The notes below the pieces were generated by a model. It did no database searches and had not been told where the DNA came from. It saw only the letters and a program-made list of their open reading frames with translations. A stretch of DNA of 10,756 bases. Origin: Tieghemiomyces parasiticus. Lineage: Eukaryota > Kickxellomycota > Dimargaritomycetes > Dimargaritales > Dimargaritaceae. Positions 7,712-10,756 of this stretch are shown piece after piece. Within the stretch, counting starts at the first letter, position 1. Each line of letters opens with the position of its first letter. A program made the position numbers and the translations under genes. The stretch is taken from NCBI GenBank assembly GCA_027575765.1, contig JANBPT010001321.1, positions 1-10,756 of the forward strand, read 5' to 3'.

Positions 7712-9386
7712 TGACCAAGCCAAGATGTGCAAAATGATTGCATGTTAGACCTGCTGGCTGCATTGGAGCCACTTGGAAATGACTCCTGTGTGCTTTTCAT
7801 TACTGCCTATCAATGCAGTGGAAATGCAAGTGGACAAATAATCTTTTACCTTTTGGGATGGCATAGGTACAGTGCCATGCCTTGACCCTTGTACTGGTCT
7901 GTCATTGTTGGCTGCTCTGCCCATAGTGTGATTGAATCAAAGGTATACCATTGGTGGGTTCCACACTGTCTGGACCAACTGGTTAGGGCTGTTGGGGATT
8001 GACAATAATGTTGACAGCATTTTATTGCCATGCTAAGAGGCTTAACATTTTAGCTGTACAAGGTACAATGCAGGGAAGAACAGCAGGCCTAGATGTCCTT
8101 ATATGTACTCAGAATTTTTGTAGGACTACTGAGTGGCCTGAGTAGACAGATCTCTAAGGAGTGGCCACTGAGGAACAGGAATAGAATGTCCTGGCAGATA
8201 TCTACATAGACTGACCAAACTTTAGGGTCTGCTGTGGCTTACCAGCTGGTAAATTGAACTGGTCTGGTACCATTGGAGTCTAATTTATCATCTTCTGTGA
8301 GGCCAATGGCTGGGGAAAAGTCTACCAATGAACAGGTCATAACCAATTACTGACACCCCTAACAATGGACAGGGTATACAGGGCTATCATTTAGACAGTA
8401 AATTGCTGCACAACTGCCCTCACATGGTTCCAGATTCAATGTCATTGTTATTGTGGAGTAGTTGAGAATCTTGACATGTTGCGCATTGATATCTACAGCC
8501 TTAAATTGGTATAACCAGCCCAAAAATTACGACTATAAGCCTGAAAATATATGCCCAATGCTCACAATATAAGTGGATTGAAACGGTAAGGCTGTATATG
8601 GTTGGTATGACACATGGTAGTAGATGTAGGTTAGAAACACTGGGGGTGGGTTTACCAAGAGGTGGAATAGGGGGGAAATTGTTACGCAGTTTGTTGTGGG
8701 TATGCTGTAGACACAGTTAATAGAGCCTGACTCTGTGGCCTGTAAAGGGCTCACATCCACTATATGGGCAGACAATTCCATACCTTGTGACAGTAGAAAT
8801 ATATATTCCGCTGCTCCCTGCCATGCTAGCTAATGTACTGGTTGGCTACTTTCAGGCAAGGAGCATGTTCCATCTCCTCTTCCCACTCTACTACTTCGGT
8901 GATAACAGCAATGTTGAGTACTGTGCTTTGGCTTTTGCCAAAAATGGACATGTATAGGAGAGAGCAAAGGGCAGGTACATGCCCTGCATCCTTCCTCAAT
9001 AGTCTACTGGCCAATGTGGGCTGGTAGTGGCAACAAGCTAGCATAGTGGCAACCCTCTGTCCCCAGCAGGGGCCTAATTGATGGTGTTTTGGCAAGAGGT
9101 TCCACCTGGCTACTACCAGGCTGGCATATCCTGGCAGTATAAACCCCTACCAAGGCAAGCCACTGCCCAGTTTAGGGACCCACAACAGGGAGATATGAGC
9201 ATCTGTATAAATTTAACAGCCAAAGATTCCATAGCTGTAAAGTAAGTCCCATCTGTGATATTTTTTTTTACATTCCATGAACCTTTTGCACAAGGTAGCT
9301 GTGCACATTCTCCCTAGGCCTTAAACCAAGTTGACCTCCCAGCAGATGATGGTCTTGCTGGATGGCCCTTATGTAACCAACAATGG
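7712..9386. other. Unrecognised remainder of the CpG-depleted block
   Basis: No intact gene is visible. The longest frames are two short ones on the minus strand, 8826-9095 (89 codons) and 8533-8781 (82 codons), lying end to end with a stop between them. The first contains the residues FGKSQSTV (8919-8942), which are mildly reminiscent of a transposase helix-turn-helix. The second resembles nothing known. These may be fragments of a decayed mobile element. A perfect 12-bp palindrome (TACCAGCTGGTA) lies at 8240-8251. Confidence 0.4.
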
Positions 9387-10625
9387 CGCCACCTGGGGGT
9401 TATGTCTCCCCAGTTTTGCCAGCCTTGGCGCTATGTGTTTAGTAGGCATAGTGTCCCGACTCTTACCACACATTGTTCACATCACAATGGGCCAGCCGGA
9501 AAGACCCTGGGTTACATTGCCCTGATTGGTCCTATTTTCCGTGTCGGAGAATATTTAACCCAATCACCGTATGGATAGATATAGACCTGGGGAAACTATT
9601 TCTGACAAGCTTAACTTAGGTCCCGAGCGCTATTTGCACTCCCCTGTCAACAACTAATAGTGCGGCAATCTCCCTAAACCGAGGGTAAAACCGGAATGAC
9701 GAAAAATATACCCGCATTCAGAATTGCATAACGGCGCTTATAGCGTGATTTAGACTACCAGGCTACCCAGCACAGTGCCAGTCTACACCAACCAGTACCA
9801 ACCGCAGTCTTTCGGGTGAACCTAGAGCCGCGGAATTGTGAATTTCCCACGGAAATAAGTTCACTGGAAACCCCTGTCAGGATTTTTTTAAAGAAAAACT
9901 CCGATTGGTATCGTAGATTCTGAAACCATGCTTTCCGGCTGCCTGATATTAATGAACAAAGTGTTATAGATATGAACTGTGGGCCAAGTATGTCGCCTGG
10001 ATAGTATGTACCTGTATCAGCGCCCTGGGCGGCGTTCAGTAATTTCAGCCCTCTGCCTACCTCAGCATTCATTGACGAGCCCATGTGCTCTATCTTGGCG
10101 TCGACTCTTCCATACCAAGCTGGGCAGGACCCTGCCACTGCTACTGGAAATGTAAGTTCCCTTCTTTTCGACCCTTGGTACCATTGGTGGTGGTTAACAG
10201 TCTCGAATTTCCTTAGTCCCATACCTCGAAACCCGTCGAGTCAAATGCCATATCAATTTTTTATCAGTGTTGGACTTGAAAGTTGACAAAGCAGACTCTG
10301 TGGTCTGGTATTCACCGAACATTCTACATAGAAAAAAAAATCATAACAGTGGTGTGTGGGAAAGCGGGAGAGGAGTCGCTGAGGCAAACAAAGGTAGTGC
10401 AAATCACTTTTCTCATATTGCTTAACTTTGATTCACCCTTCCTCGACATTAACCCTCCAGTACAGGACATCACTGAATAGAGTGAGCAGGAAGCAGTATG
10501 TAAATTGAGGCAGTGGCACAGTGTAATCCTTGTAGTGACTGACCAACCACTAGAATGACTCCTACAAGTTCGAGTCCGTATGACCAAATGAAATAGCGGT
10601 CAAAAAGTAACCCAGAAACGTCACG
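9387..10625. other. CpG-containing interval without a recognised gene
   Basis: CpG reappears from 9387 onward. A minus-strand frame of 155 codons (9755-10222) is open, but I recognise no family in it. Within it, a GT-AG segment of about 49 bases (roughly 10011-10059 read on the minus strand) could be an intron, though no good branch-point motif is present. An open frame of this length is expected about once by chance in a window of this size. No tRNA, rRNA or terminal repeat was found. Confidence 0.4.
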
Positions 10626-10680
10626 GTAGAAAAAGCAGCATTACTGGTACCACTACAAAATCCATAGGATCATAAGCCTT

Positions 10681-10756
10681 GTACTGATATTAGGCCCAAG
10701 TCTAATACCATAACCAAAAGGCTATTCTACTATCACAGAATATGTGGTTCTGAAAT
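10681..10756 (+). mobile_element. Short interspersed element, copy 3 (cut by window end)
   Basis: About the first 75 bases of the element, in the same orientation as copy 1 and opposite to copy 2. The match to the reverse complement of copy 2 is close: ACTGATATTAGGCCCAAGTC, then AATACCAT, CCAAAAGGCT and TTCTACTATCACAGAAT. Copies 2 and 3 share the CTGATATTAGG start, which fixes the element edge. The surrounding 10626-10756 is also CpG-free. The remainder lies beyond the window. Confidence 0.85.

Larger units (their letters stand above)
6967..9386. other. CpG-depleted block
   Basis: Reading every line, only seven CpG dinucleotides occur in 2,420 bp (C at 7245, 8482, 8530, 8584, 8685, 8809, 8897). 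None occurs in 7247-8481 or 8899-9386. G+C remains roughly 45%, so the depletion is specific to CpG rather than a result of low G+C. The flanks (before about 6480 and after 9387) carry CpG normally. The block contains repeat copy B and two copies of the short interspersed element. TpG and CpA are correspondingly frequent, as expected if methylated CpG has deaminated. No intact coding frame was recognised in the block. Confidence 0.9.

Noticed and set aside
6481..9386. An LTR retrotransposon spanning the CpG-poor block
   Set aside because: No pair of long direct repeats with TG...CA ends was found at the edges, and no reverse transcriptase or integrase motifs were recognised in either strand.
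9755..10222. A 155-codon minus-strand frame considered as a gene, with a possible 49-base intron
   Set aside because: No recognisable family, weak branch point, and a frame this long is expected about once by chance in a window of this size.
10569..10575. GTTCGAG as a tRNA box B
   Set aside because: The flanking bases cannot form a T-arm stem and no box A or acceptor stem lies at the right distance. The similar GGTTCGAG near 583-590 fails for the same reason.

Overview
The window looks like nuclear DNA of a fungus. The one clear gene encodes a Gal4-type Zn(2)-Cys(6) binuclear cluster transcription factor with a middle homology (Fungal_trans) domain, a combination known from fungi. The gene is a single exon of 706 codons, and gene density is very low (about 20% coding). 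An early-diverging lineage is possible, but nothing here fixes the phylum.

Layout. 1-1196: no convincing gene. 1197-3317 (minus): the transcription factor. 3318-about 5630: gene-free, G+C-rich and CpG-rich DNA, strongly purine-rich on the + strand, with a G-quadruplex motif at 4272-4296. 5641-about 6045: copy A of a diverged repeat family, CpG-rich, with a 159-codon open frame on the minus strand. 6045-6480: nothing recognisable. 6481-6962: AT-rich spacer. 6967-9386: a block of moderate G+C in which CpG is almost absent (7 CpGs in 2,420 bp; none from 7247 to 8481). It holds copy B of the same repeat family, in which most CpGs of copy A appear as TpG or CpA. 9387-10625: CpG returns, no convincing gene. 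10626-10756: CpG-free again to the window edge.

Three copies of a roughly 118-119 bp interspersed element were found by eye: 6963-7080 (+), 7441-7559 (-) and 10681 to the window end (+, truncated). The second interrupts repeat copy B. It is flanked by 16-17 bp direct repeats, and copy A supplies the matching pre-insertion site, so this is a dated-in-order nested insertion. The element folds into a nested hairpin and has weak A/B-box-like motifs, so it could be a SINE-like or a foldback/MITE-like element.

Taken together, an apparently intact regulatory gene lies a few kilobases from a sharply bounded island of repeats whose CpGs have decayed. That pattern suggests long-term CpG methylation, or a CpG-directed RIP-like process, confined to the repeat island. 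No operon, metabolic cluster, RNA gene or CRISPR array was found.
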